Shown here in pieces: positions 36,995-45,575 of a stretch of 64,000 nucleotides of DNA. The notes beneath the pieces are model-generated. The model was not told the DNA's origin and made no database searches. It saw only the letters and a list, made by a program, of their open reading frames with translations. Source of the DNA: an uncultured Draconibacterium sp. (lineage in GTDB: Bacteria > Bacteroidota > Bacteroidia > Bacteroidales > Prolixibacteraceae); contig NZ_OY781981.1 of NCBI RefSeq assembly GCF_963677565.1, positions 3,092,001 to 3,156,000 on the forward strand, read 5' to 3'. Numbering within the stretch: the first letter of the stretch is position 1; the number at the start of each line of letters is the position of its first letter. The position numbers were made by a program, and so were the translations under genes.

Positions 36995-37708
36995 ATGAGT
37001 TACAGGGAAGAAATAATAATTACCAACATTGACAACAAAAAGAATGGTAAGACAAACGGACATGAGAATCATGATACAATAGGAGATAATCATGTTGCAA
37101 CATCAATTGATACACCAATGCGCGATGATGCTTTTGAGCTGAGCGATGAGCGCAAAATGGAGATTATTGAAGACAAGTTTCGCGACATAATGGAAACAAT
37201 GGGACTTGATTTGAATGATGACAGTTTGAAAGGAACACCGCACCGTGTTGCAAAAATGTTTGTACAGGAAATCTTCAATGGTTTAAATCCTGCCAACAAA
37301 CCTAAAGTTTCCGTTTTCGAGAATAAATTCAATTACGGCGAAATGCTGGTGGAAAAGAACATTAATATGAATTCCACCTGCGAACACCATTTTTTACCTA
37401 TCGTTGGAAAAGCTCATGTTGCATACATTTCATCGGGTGAGGTAATTGGTTTAAGCAAAATAAACCGTATAGTTGACTATTTTGCTCGCCGTCCGCAGGT
37501 GCAGGAACGTTTAACCGTACAAATTGCCAACGAGCTTAAAACAATCCTCAAAACTGAAGATGTGGCAGTAGTTATCGATGCCAAACACATGTGTGTTTCA
37601 TCACGCGGAATTCAGGATGAAAGCAGCAGTACGGTTACAGCTGAATATTCCGGAAAATTCAAAGACAAAGGTGTTCGAGAAGAGTTCCTGCGATATATTG
37701 AACTTTAG
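36995..37708 (+). CDS. folE: GTP cyclohydrolase I
   Basis: A 237-residue cytoplasmic enzyme making 7,8-dihydroneopterin triphosphate from GTP, the entry to folate. The core (about 55-237) has the GTPHRVAKM motif, the zinc site Cys129 with His131/His132 in STCEHHF, GLSKINRIVDYFARRPQVQERL, and the second zinc Cys in AKHMCVSSRG. The first 50 residues are a polar, Asn/Asp-rich extension without a known domain. The last 4 bp overlap the end of the convergent gene. No partner folate genes are adjacent. Confidence 0.97.
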   Translation: MSYREEIIITNIDNKKNGKTNGHENHDTIGDNHVATSIDTPMRDDAFELSDERKMEIIEDKFRDIMETMGLDLNDDSLKGTPHRVAKMFVQEIFNGLNPANKPKVSVFENKFNYGEMLVEKNINMNSTCEHHFLPIVGKAHVAYISSGEVIGLSKINRIVDYFARRPQVQERLTVQIANELKTILKTEDVAVVIDAKHMCVSSRGIQDESSSTVTAEYSGKFKDKGVREEFLRYIEL

Positions 37709-38952
37709 CCTTCACTCTTAATATCAAAAGCCATCAGCACTTGCCCGTGTCGTTGGTATAAAATGCCGTTTTTAATTACCGGGTGAGAGAAATGTTCTTT
37801 CGCACCTCTTGTAATTTTAAATTTGCTGATCTGATTCATTTTTCCGGCATCATCAAAGCCAACTAACGATAGCGTTCCGTTCTGACCATAGTAATACAGC
37901 AAATCGTCAGCTGAAACAACGGCTCCCCAACCCAGTTTTAGGGAGTCGGTTAATTGTCCGCTAGTAGCATTAATACCTCTGAAGAATTTTTTTGATGTGG
38001 CACTGCCGTATAAATTGTCGTCAATTTTTACAATTCCACCCATGTAACTGTCGAAACCTGTATTACGCCAAACTTCATTAATTTCAGTTCCGTCTTCCGA
38101 GAGATGGAGTTTTACTCCACAATTACCATCGCCCGCTGCGTAATAAATATATCCGTTATCGTAAATTACGCAGTTGCTGTGTGTGTCGCCCATTCCGGGT
38201 TGACGTTTGTCGAGCGGAACATTATCTTGTGCATGTGTCCACAAAAGTTCACCGGTTTCTGTGTCAAAGCCCATCATGTTGTATGCAGAGAAAGTGACAA
38301 ATATATTCCGTGATGGGAGTTTTATCAATGTTCCCGGATTATACCCCGATCGTTCGCTGTGACCAGGATTGCTCCAAATTAACTCGCCCGAAAAACGATT
38401 CAAGCCAACCACGTTGTGTTCTTTGCCACCGGGAGTCCAGAATACTTTATCGCCATCGATTACAGGTGCTTCCGAGTGGCCAAAACGCGGATAAATACCA
38501 TCAAAATCTTCCACAAAATGTTTTTCCCAAACTACTGCTCCATTTAAGCGATTCAGACAAAAAAGGTTTCCCATTCCCGAACCAATATAAATTAAATCGT
38601 TAATAACAGTGGGTTGCGAGCGCGATCCCGGATAACTGGTCACCCATTCTTTTCCGAAAGGTACCTGCCATTTTATTTCGCCGTTTAAATCAATGCAAAA
38701 AAGTGTTGCTGTGCTGTCGATAGCTCCGGTTATAAAAATCTCGTTATCGGTTATTGTTGGCGATCCGTATCCGTCTCCAATACCTTCAACATACCACAAT
38801 TCATCAGGTCCTGCTTCCGGCCATTCTTTTAAAAGATTCTGTTCATCGAAAATACCTTTGCGGTCTTCACCTCGCCATTGGTAAATCTCGGTTTTGTTCG
38901 AACTGCAGGAAAAAAGTAGCAGGATTGCGGGTAGTAGTAAAAGGTTTTTCAT
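37705..38952 (-). CDS. PQQ-like beta-propeller lipoprotein
   Basis: A 415-residue exported lipoprotein (Cys near residue 16 in LFSCSS). It carries PQQ-like propeller repeats with the recurring patterns LYCIDLNGEIKWQ, LNGAVVWEK, SGELIWS and TGELLWTH. No redox partner, dehydrogenase domain or BamB-type context is visible, so the function is unknown; a binding or assembly scaffold is the usual suggestion. It converges on folE with a 4-bp overlap of stop codons. Confidence 0.8.
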   Translation of the reverse strand: MKNLLLLPAILLLFSCSSNKTEIYQWRGEDRKGIFDEQNLLKEWPEAGPDELWYVEGIGDGYGSPTITDNEIFITGAIDSTATLFCIDLNGEIKWQVPFGKEWVTSYPGSRSQPTVINDLIYIGSGMGNLFCLNRLNGAVVWEKHFVEDFDGIYPRFGHSEAPVIDGDKVFWTPGGKEHNVVGLNRFSGELIWSNPGHSERSGYNPGTLIKLPSRNIFVTFSAYNMMGFDTETGELLWTHAQDNVPLDKRQPGMGDTHSNCVIYDNGYIYYAAGDGNCGVKLHLSEDGTEINEVWRNTGFDSYMGGIVKIDDNLYGSATSKKFFRGINATSGQLTDSLKLGWGAVVSADDLLYYYGQNGTLSLVGFDDAGKMNQISKFKITRGAKEHFSHPVIKNGILYQRHGQVLMAFDIKSEG

Positions 38953-39092
38953 GGTGCTAATTTTTATAACAATGGTATTTCTTTCGGTTGATTAATTACA
39001 ACTTGCCCGAAAATTTTGTTGAATATAGCATTAAGTTGATAAAATGTTTCATTTATCAGGTGCTTGGGAATGAGAAAGCTTGGAGTACTTGT

Positions 39093-40070
39093 TTATGAAT
39101 TGAAGTACCGATATACTTCATCGTAGTTTTTTACTTCCATCAAATCGGCACGCATTTTTGCAGCACCCGGAAACGAGTTCAGGTAAATTTTATAGAAGCG
39201 TTTCAGTATATTGAAATTTTTATCGGGGCTCCAGGTTTGCTCAAAAAGTCGGGTGTGGTCAAGCAGTTTGGCAATTCGATCTTCCATAGAAATTTCTTGT
39301 TTTTCAGGATTAAAGAACCATGGATTCTGGAAAATACCACGTCCTACCATTACACCATTAACACCGGTTTGTTTTACTCGCTCAAGTCCTTGTTCGTATG
39401 AAAATACATCACCGTTTCCATGAACCGGAATATGCGGTTTTAAGCTATTCTTCAACTGAACTGCCTTTGCAATTTCATTCCAGTTGGCATCGCCTTCCGA
39501 TTGCATTCGTTGAGTTCGTCCGTGCAGGATAATAGCTGCCGGATCAACTTCAAGTAAATTGGCAATCCAGTTTTCGGTTATATGCTCTTTTATTCCGGTG
39601 CGGGTTTTTACGCTAACGGGCAGGTGAGTGGCTTCTTTTGTTGCCAGAATAATTTCTTTTGCACGTTCCGGTTCGCCAATCAATGCACTGCAAGCACCAA
39701 TTTTAAACACTTTTTTTACCGGACATCCCATATTAATGTCGATGCCATCGAAATCATAATTCTCGGTTATGTATTTGGCAATATTGTGGTAAATCTCGGG
39801 ATTTCGCCCCCAGATTTGAGCAACAATTTTAATGTTGAGCTTTTTGAGTAAAGCACGTTCCGAATCATTAACGATCAAGCGTTCAGAAACCCTTTCGCGA
39901 CCCACCGGATGGTTCATGCCTTCAACCGAAGTGAACTCGGTAAAAACCATATGTAGTTTTCCCGGGGCTGTCATTCCCATTACTATTTCACGAAAAACCG
40001 TGTCGGTAACATCCTCCATGGGAGCCAGCGAAAAAGCGGGGCCATTAAATTCTTGCCAGAAATTATTCAT
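39093..40070 (-). CDS. tRNA-dihydrouridine synthase
   Basis: A 325-residue FMN enzyme that reduces uridine to dihydrouridine in tRNA D-loops. The TIM barrel opens with LAPMEDVTDTVFR; the catalytic Cys116 is in INMGCPVKKV; KTRTGI, HGRT, GNGDVFSYEQ and GVMVGRGIFQNPW are flavin and phosphate contacts. The HGRTQRMQSEGDANW segment is normal. Which Dus subtype cannot be told. Start ATG at 40070 lies directly after a TATTTTTG box (see findings). Confidence 0.95.
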   Translation of the reverse strand: MNNFWQEFNGPAFSLAPMEDVTDTVFREIVMGMTAPGKLHMVFTEFTSVEGMNHPVGRERVSERLIVNDSERALLKKLNIKIVAQIWGRNPEIYHNIAKYITENYDFDGIDINMGCPVKKVFKIGACSALIGEPERAKEIILATKEATHLPVSVKTRTGIKEHITENWIANLLEVDPAAIILHGRTQRMQSEGDANWNEIAKAVQLKNSLKPHIPVHGNGDVFSYEQGLERVKQTGVNGVMVGRGIFQNPWFFNPEKQEISMEDRIAKLLDHTRLFEQTWSPDKNFNILKRFYKIYLNSFPGAAKMRADLMEVKNYDEVYRYFNS

Positions 40071-40074
40071 GCCG

Positions 40075-40082
40075 CAAAAATA
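40075..40082 (-). promoter_or_regulatory. -7-like box abutting the dus start codon
   Basis: On the - strand TATTTTTG ends 5 nt before the ATG (40070). The usual offset puts the first transcribed base at about 40071, giving a nearly leaderless mRNA. The -33 region reads TTAA or TAAG rather than TTTG. Confidence 0.4.
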
Positions 40083-40106
40083 GAAAATGTGTATAATTGT
40101 CTTAAC

Positions 40107-40174
40107 GTCATTCCGAATTTAGTTCGGAATCTACTTGATCTTCTATAAAGATCCTGAAACAAGTTCAGGATGAC
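40107..40174. repeat. REP-like double-hairpin repeat
   Basis: About 68 bp bounded by GTCAT and ATGAC inverted ends. It contains TTCCGAA-TTTAG-TTCGGAA and TCCTGAA-ACAAG-TTCAGGA, two near-perfect 7-bp hairpins, between dus and trhO. This resembles dispersed extragenic palindromic repeats; no second copy is seen in the window. Confidence 0.65.
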
Positions 40175-40190
40175 ATCTAAATTTATGTCT

Positions 40191-41231
40191 TTATTGAACA
40201 TTTAATTTTTCTTGCTCGAGTTGCATTAACGAAAGGCTTTTTCTGAATTTACGACTATTGCCAAAACCAATACGTAGATCTGATGGGCGGCCGGTTCCGT
40301 TCACTTTTTCATCAGCACATTCGGGGGTGCAGCAACCATGGTATTTTTCGGCACATTCCGGGCACTGAATAAAAAGTATATGGCAACCGTGATTATCGCA
40401 GTTGGTATGCGAATCGCAGGGTTTACCGCACTGATGACATTTCGAAATAATTTCGCCGTTTACACTCTCGCCCAAACGTTCGTCGAACACGAAGTTTTTA
40501 CCAAGGAATTTAGAATCCAACTTTGCCGTTTTAATCTGACGTGCATATTCCAGGATTCCGCCGTGTAGCTGGTTGACGTCTGTAAATCCCTGGTGTTTCA
40601 GGTAGGCACTTGCTTTTTCGCAGCGAATTCCGCCGGTACAATACAGCAGTACTTTTTTATCTTTCTTGTCTTCCAGTAGGTCGGTTACAATATCCAACTC
40701 TTCACGGAAAGTATCGGCTTCCGGGCAAATTGCCCCTTCAAAATGACCAATTTCACTTTCGTAATAATTGCGCATGTCAACAACCACAGTATTTTCCTGC
40801 CCGATGTATTGATGAAATTCAACACCCGATAAATGTTTTCCCACATTAGTAACATCGTAAGCATCATCATCCAAACCATCGGCAACCAGTTTTGGGCGCA
40901 CTTTAATGGTAAGTTTGTAAAACGATTTCCCATCGTCTTCAATGGCATATTTAATCGGGATGTCCTGCAGTATCTCATATTTTTTCAATGTCTCAACAAA
41001 GGCATCCCAGTGATGTTCCGGAACACTCATTTGCGCGTTAATCCCTTCGCGGGCAACATAAATACGGCCAAAGCAATCCAACGGAAACCAGTCGCGGAAA
41101 AGCTTGTCTCTGAACTCTTGTGGATTATCAAGAATGTGGTAGCGATAAAATGATATCGTTTTGCGCTGAAAGGTTTCTTCTGCCAGCCTCTTTTTAAGTT
41201 CTTCTTTATTTACCCGATTGTATAAAAACAT
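40191..41231 (-). CDS. trhO: tRNA uridine(34) hydroxylase, rhodanese-type
   Basis: A 346-residue enzyme that makes 5-hydroxyuridine at the wobble position of tRNA. The N-terminal YceA domain (about 1-115) includes LDCFGRIYVAREGINAQ; the rhodanese domain (about 135-235) has the active Cys198 in YCTGGIRCEKAS. The C-terminal Cys-rich tail (about 265-310, CHQCGKPCDSHTNC..C..CPEC) is a zinc-binding extension common in this family. It sits upstream of dus, another tRNA-modifying enzyme; a promoter of its own is seen. Confidence 0.95.
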   Translation of the reverse strand: MFLYNRVNKEELKKRLAEETFQRKTISFYRYHILDNPQEFRDKLFRDWFPLDCFGRIYVAREGINAQMSVPEHHWDAFVETLKKYEILQDIPIKYAIEDDGKSFYKLTIKVRPKLVADGLDDDAYDVTNVGKHLSGVEFHQYIGQENTVVVDMRNYYESEIGHFEGAICPEADTFREELDIVTDLLEDKKDKKVLLYCTGGIRCEKASAYLKHQGFTDVNQLHGGILEYARQIKTAKLDSKFLGKNFVFDERLGESVNGEIISKCHQCGKPCDSHTNCDNHGCHILFIQCPECAEKYHGCCTPECADEKVNGTGRPSDLRIGFGNSRKFRKSLSLMQLEQEKLNVQ

Positions 41232-41253
41232 GTTACCTCTATTTTAATGCGCG

Positions 41254-41284
41254 CAAAAATACACAAATTGGGAAAAAGAGCAAA
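41254..41284 (-). promoter_or_regulatory. Promoter of trhO
   Basis: On the - strand TTTG (41284-41281), 19 nt, TATTTTTG (41261-41254): a perfect match to the phylum consensus. Start expected near 41250, leader about 19 nt. Confidence 0.8.
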
Positions 41285-41387
41285 AAAGATGATTTATTCT
41301 TTAAATGGGTTGTTTTCATCATTCCTGTTTTTCTTTTAACTTTATATGAAGTCTGATAATGAATTCTGTGAATTAAAACTAACCGCA

Positions 41388-42455
41388 ATGAAAAAATTGA
41401 TTTATCTACTGTCCGTATTGTTGGTAGTTGGTATTTCCTGTACAACTGAAGATCCAAAAATAAAAGAAGCGGAAGACTACCTTGAACAACTACGTGTTGA
41501 AAGCGAATCGATAGGATGGACGGCCACAGTATCGGTTGATAATGAGATCGTCTTTTCAAAAGGATTTGGCTTGGCAAACTACGAGCAACAAGTGCCGGTT
41601 TATCCCGGAAAAACAAAATTCAGAATTGGAAGTATTTCAAAGGCGCTTACAGCAGCCGGGCTGGGAATTCTAATTGAAGAGGGAAAAATAGACCTTGATG
41701 CCTCGGTTCAGAAATATGTGCCTGATTTCCCGAAAAAGAAATATGGAATTACCACCCGACAGGTGGCCGGACATTTGGCCGGCATTCGGCATTACAATGG
41801 AAACGAATTTCTTTCCTCGAAATACTATCCAACGGTAAAAGATGGATTGACTATTTTTATGAATGATACACTACTGTTTGAGCCGGGTACTCAATACAGT
41901 TATTCCAGTTACGGTTTTAACCTGCTGAGTGCAATCATGGAAGGGGCATCAGGTGAAGAGTTTTTGAATTTTATGCAAACACGCGTTTTCGATCCACTTG
42001 GAATGACGGAAACGACAGCTGAACGAATGGATTCTCTCATATTGTTTCGTGCCGGCTATTATGATATGGATAACGGAAAAGTGATAAATGCACCTTTCGT
42101 TGATAATAGCTACAAATGGGCTGGTGGTGGCTTTATTTCCACGTCTGAAGACTTGGTGAAGTTTGGGAATGCCATGTTGAATAACGCGATATTTCCGGAA
42201 GAAGTAAAACAACTATTGATTACTCCTCAAACCCTGAGTGATGGTAAAAAGACAGGATATGGAATGGGCTTTGCTTCCGGTATTGACGAATTTGAACGTA
42301 ACTATTACGGACATGGCGGAGGTTCGGTTGGAGGTTGCAGTAATCTTATTATTTACCCTGAAGAGAAAATGGTGGTTGCTGTTATTACGAATGATACGCG
42401 TGCGAAAGTTGGGAGTGAGATTTATAAAATTGCAGAAATATTGTTAAAAGATTAG
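41388..42455 (+). CDS. Serine hydrolase, beta-lactamase/PBP4* (class C-like) family
   Basis: A 355-residue lipoprotein. The ATG at 41388 is chosen over 41346 because it starts a lipoprotein signal (MKKLIYLLSV.., Cys at residue 18 in ISCTT). The SxxK motif is Ser82-Lys85 in GSISKALT; the Tyr motif is YSSYG (Tyr172), where the third residue is Ser instead of the more usual Asn; the third motif is GHGGGSVGG. Members are esterases, peptidases or beta-lactamase-like enzymes; antibiotic hydrolysis cannot be claimed. It converges with the protease gene and shares a terminator. Confidence 0.88.
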   Translation: MKKLIYLLSVLLVVGISCTTEDPKIKEAEDYLEQLRVESESIGWTATVSVDNEIVFSKGFGLANYEQQVPVYPGKTKFRIGSISKALTAAGLGILIEEGKIDLDASVQKYVPDFPKKKYGITTRQVAGHLAGIRHYNGNEFLSSKYYPTVKDGLTIFMNDTLLFEPGTQYSYSSYGFNLLSAIMEGASGEEFLNFMQTRVFDPLGMTETTAERMDSLILFRAGYYDMDNGKVINAPFVDNSYKWAGGGFISTSEDLVKFGNAMLNNAIFPEEVKQLLITPQTLSDGKKTGYGMGFASGIDEFERNYYGHGGGSVGGCSNLIIYPEEKMVVAVITNDTRAKVGSEIYKIAEILLKD

Positions 42456-42459
42456 TAAT

Positions 42460-42488
42460 AAAAAACCCGGACTAATGATCCGGGCTTA
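42460..42488. terminator. Bidirectional terminator between hydrolase and protease genes
   Basis: Stem CCCGGA/TCCGGG (42466-42471, 42479-42484) with loop CTAATGA. The A-run before it (42460-42465) reads as T6 on the - strand, so it works best for the protease gene. Confidence 0.75.
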
Positions 42489-42508
42489 TATATAAATTGA
42501 GCTTTTAT

Positions 42509-43717
42509 TTACAATGAAATAATCGGATCTGGATTTCCGTCCGGATCGCCGCTAACCTGGCCACTTGTTTTTGCTGAGCCAATTAATAGTACTCCTGCTG
42601 CATGTGGCGCAGCCATCGATGTTCCACTAATTGTGTTATAGCCTCCATTTTTCCAGGTTGACAAGATACTATATCCAGGAGCACAATAATCAACTGCCGG
42701 TCCATAATTCGAAAAATATGCCCAGTTGTCATTAATGTCGCACGCAGAAATGGTGTATACATTTGTTCCGTTTACTCTGGCAGGAGAATGGTTATCTGCA
42801 TTATCACTTTCGTTGCCGGCCGCTAAAACAAATTTACAGCTTGAAGATGCGGTTAAAACAGCATTGTCGAGAGTAGGTGAAATTCCACCACCAAGACTCA
42901 TATTTGCAACATCGTTGGTGGTTGCATTATTAGCTACATAATCCACCCCGGCCACAACTCCTGAAACAGTTCCGCTTCCACGACGATCGAGAACGCGTAC
43001 AGCGACAACTGTTGCTCCGGCTGCAACGCCAACAACTCCTTGTGAGTTATCTAATGCTGCAATTGTACCGGCAACATGGGTTCCATGTCCGTTTTGGTCA
43101 TCTGGAGTTGATTTTCCACCCAAATATGTCACACTTCTATTAGCATCTACATTCAAATCAGGATGATCCAGGTCAATTCCCGAATCAATTATCCAGGCAA
43201 CTTTACCCGTTCCATCAGCTGCTCCGCCAACGCGTGTAATTCCCCATGGTGTTTCTTGTGTTGAAGTTTCGCCTCCTGTATCACCACCATCACCTTTATT
43301 TGGTCCTTTTCCCGGAGGAGGAGCGAGTGCAATTACTTTATCGACTTCAATATAGGCAACCGAAGGATCATTTTCGAGCTTTTTTAATTGACCCGGTGCA
43401 ATTTTTACAGAGAAGCCTTTTAAAGCAGTTCCGTACATATGGCCAAGCTCACCATCGGTAATGCCGACACGCTTTAAAATTTTCGCCGATGTGTTTTTTA
43501 CAGCATTTTGTTTCTTTTCGTAACCTTTCAGCTTTGCCAGTTCGGCCGTTAATTCGGCATCATTCAATACCACTATGTAACTGTTTTTTGATGAGGATGC
43601 CGATTTAAGCTCAATCGCTTCATTAGAGGTTTCGTCGGATACGATTGTTTCATCACACGAATAAATTAATATTCCGGCGCAGAATAGTGCCAGAACTTTT
43701 AAATGGAGTTTTTTCAT
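42509..43717 (-). CDS. Subtilisin-like serine protease (S8) with I9 propeptide
   Basis: A 402-residue secreted lipoprotein-type protease (Cys21 in IYSC). An I9 inhibitor propeptide (about 46-130, SYIVVLND .. VAYIEVDKVIA) is followed by a Gly/Pro-rich linker and the S8 domain (about 155-385). The triad is complete: Asp178 in IDSGIDLDHPD, His211 in NGHGTH, Ser367 in GTSMAAPH. It resembles proteinase K-like enzymes. No sorting domain is visible, so it probably stays as a lipoprotein or in the periplasm. Target unknown. Confidence 0.95.
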   Translation of the reverse strand: MKKLHLKVLALFCAGILIYSCDETIVSDETSNEAIELKSASSSKNSYIVVLNDAELTAELAKLKGYEKKQNAVKNTSAKILKRVGITDGELGHMYGTALKGFSVKIAPGQLKKLENDPSVAYIEVDKVIALAPPPGKGPNKGDGGDTGGETSTQETPWGITRVGGAADGTGKVAWIIDSGIDLDHPDLNVDANRSVTYLGGKSTPDDQNGHGTHVAGTIAALDNSQGVVGVAAGATVVAVRVLDRRGSGTVSGVVAGVDYVANNATTNDVANMSLGGGISPTLDNAVLTASSSCKFVLAAGNESDNADNHSPARVNGTNVYTISACDINDNWAYFSNYGPAVDYCAPGYSILSTWKNGGYNTISGTSMAAPHAAGVLLIGSAKTSGQVSGDPDGNPDPIISL

Positions 43718-43778
43718 AAAAGTTATGTTTTTTAGTGAGTAAATTAATTATTAGCGTTTTGTGTTTTTTCTTAAGCAT

Positions 43779-43811
43779 AAAAAAAGCTGCTTGTTAAATA
43801 CAAACAGCTCT
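43779..43811 (-). terminator. Terminator of the TlpA-like gene
   Basis: Arms AGCTG-TTGT and ACAA-CAGCT (43785-43794, 43800-43809, one mismatch). The A-run at 43779-43785 is a T-run on the - strand, 22 bp after the stop. Confidence 0.75.
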
Positions 43812-43832
43812 TTTAATATTTTTGTTTAAATG

Positions 43833-44339
43833 CTACTTTAATAATTCGTTTACCCTTACTATAATTTCATTGAATTCATCTTCTTCAAAACCAATGGATG
43901 CAACTGCAATTTTTCCGTCTTTATCGATAATAAAATTACGCGGAATGTTTTGTTTGGCATATTTCGAAAATATATCGCGTTTGGGATCGGGGTAGAAGGG
44001 GAGTGTATAATTATTGTCGGTTTTAAATTTGTTTACCGTTGCCCAATCGTGCTCGCGACCAATTACCAAAACCTCGAAATTTTTGTTTTCCTTTAGTTTT
44101 TGGTACACTTCCTTTTCAAGATGCGGCAACTCTTTGCGGCAAGGCGGACACCAATCGGCAAAAAAGTTAATCCACACTACTTTGCCTTTTAAATCAGATA
44201 ATTTTTTTACTGATCCGTCTTCCATGTTTATTGAAAAGTCGGGAGCAGTGTCGCCTTCTTTTACCAGGGTAAATTCGTCTTGTGCAAACGTGTTTATCGC
44301 TAAGAATGCTAGTATGATCAGTACTGTTAATCGTTTCAT
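43833..44339 (-). CDS. TlpA/ResA-like periplasmic thioredoxin
   Basis: A 168-residue protein with a cleavable signal (1-20, ..NTFAQ) and an AhpC/TSA-Redoxin thioredoxin fold. The active site is WCPPC (Cys64, Cys67) in FFADWCPPCRKE, and the cis-Pro loop is NIPRNFIID. Such proteins reduce disulphides in the periplasm, for example during cytochrome c maturation. No cytochrome genes are near, so the partner is unknown. Confidence 0.93.
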   Translation of the reverse strand: MKRLTVLIILAFLAINTFAQDEFTLVKEGDTAPDFSINMEDGSVKKLSDLKGKVVWINFFADWCPPCRKELPHLEKEVYQKLKENKNFEVLVIGREHDWATVNKFKTDNNYTLPFYPDPKRDIFSKYAKQNIPRNFIIDKDGKIAVASIGFEEDEFNEIIVRVNELLK

Positions 44340-44394
44340 GTTGAAATTTTAATGTGTTATAAATCTTTTGCTAATGTAGTTATATGAGGTGAAA

Positions 44395-44426
44395 ACAAAA
44401 ACACCCGCTTAAATTAAGCAGGTGTC
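44395..44426 (-). terminator. Terminator of purC
   Basis: Arms ACACC-GCTT and AAGC-GGTGT (44401-44410, 44416-44425, one mismatch). The preceding A-rich stretch reads as T-rich on the - strand. Confidence 0.75.
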
Positions 44427-44448
44427 TTTAGTATATGGTTGTTATTTT

Positions 44449-45399
44449 TTAAGCTTGCTTCAAAAAATCATTAACGGCCGATTCAATGCGGTCTTCAATT
44501 TTCGAGGTGTCTGATTTTACGAATTTATCGCCGGTAATGTTTTCGTACAATTCAATGTACCTTTCCGATACCTCGTTAACAAACGACTCAGGAATTTCAG
44601 GAAGTACATCTCCGTCGCGGCCCTGGAAATTATTTTCCATCAACCACTCGCGAACAAATTCTTTTGAAAGTTGCTTTTGGTTTTCGCCTTTGTCAAAGCG
44701 CTCCTGGTAACCATCGGCGTAGAAATAACGCGATGAATCAGGTGTATGAATTTCGTCGATCAGGTAAATCTGACCATCTTTTTTACCAAACTCGTATTTG
44801 GTATCTACCAGAATCAATCCCATTTCATTCGCAATTTCGCTACCGCGTTTAAAAAGAGCCAGCGAAATACGCTCCAGTTCTTTGTAATCTTCTTCTGAAA
44901 CCAAGCCTTGTTTAATAATCTCTTCACGCGAAATATTTTCGTCGTGGGCACCTTGCTCTGCTTTTGTTGTTGGCGTTAACAGCGGCTCAGGAAATGCCTG
45001 GTGTTCTTTCAAACCTTCAGGAAGTGGAACGCCGCAAATATCGCGACCGCCATTTTTATACAATCTCCAGGAACTTCCGGTTAAATAACCGCGCACGATC
45101 ATTTCTACCGGGAAAGTTTCGCAAAAATGACCTACTGTTACGTTCGGATCGGGTGTTGCTATTTTCCAGTTTGGAACAATATCAGCGGTTGCATCCAGAA
45201 ATTTCTCTGCAATCTGGTTTAGAACCTGACCTTTAAAAGGGATTCCTTTAGGCAAAACCACGTCGAATGCCGAAATACGATCGGAAACAACCATCACCAA
45301 AAAATCGTCGTTGATGTTGTATACGTCGCGAACTTTACCTTTGTAGTGGCTCTTTTGTCCCGGGAAATTGAAACTTGTTTTTGTAAGTGCGTTACCCAT
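44449..45399 (-). CDS. purC: SAICAR synthetase
   Basis: A 316-residue cytoplasmic purine enzyme that joins CAIR and aspartate using ATP. It shows the GKVRDVY loop near residue 21, VVSDRISAFDVVLP, PVEMIVRGYLTGSSW, and LVDTKYEFGKKDG. It is the longer form common in Bacteroidota, with an extra C-terminal helix region. It follows phoH on the same strand (176-bp gap), a pairing frequent in the phylum. Confidence 0.98.
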   Translation of the reverse strand: MGNALTKTSFNFPGQKSHYKGKVRDVYNINDDFLVMVVSDRISAFDVVLPKGIPFKGQVLNQIAEKFLDATADIVPNWKIATPDPNVTVGHFCETFPVEMIVRGYLTGSSWRLYKNGGRDICGVPLPEGLKEHQAFPEPLLTPTTKAEQGAHDENISREEIIKQGLVSEEDYKELERISLALFKRGSEIANEMGLILVDTKYEFGKKDGQIYLIDEIHTPDSSRYFYADGYQERFDKGENQKQLSKEFVREWLMENNFQGRDGDVLPEIPESFVNEVSERYIELYENITGDKFVKSDTSKIEDRIESAVNDFLKQA

Positions 45400-45575
45400 T
45401 TTTGTTGAATATTTATTGTTGTATTTATACTTATTGTCAGCTCAAAAAGCCTTTTCGACTTAACTACAAATTTAGCTGGTTTTTGTTCAACTCATAAAAT
45501 TGTAGAACTGATAAATTGCAAAATGGTTAAATTGTATTATTCTCTTAACGGTTTTATAAATTGTGGCCTGATCTG

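Noticed and set aside
41388..42455. Antibiotic resistance gene
   Set aside because: The broad serine-hydrolase family includes many non-resistance enzymes, and the YSS motif argues against a true class C beta-lactamase.
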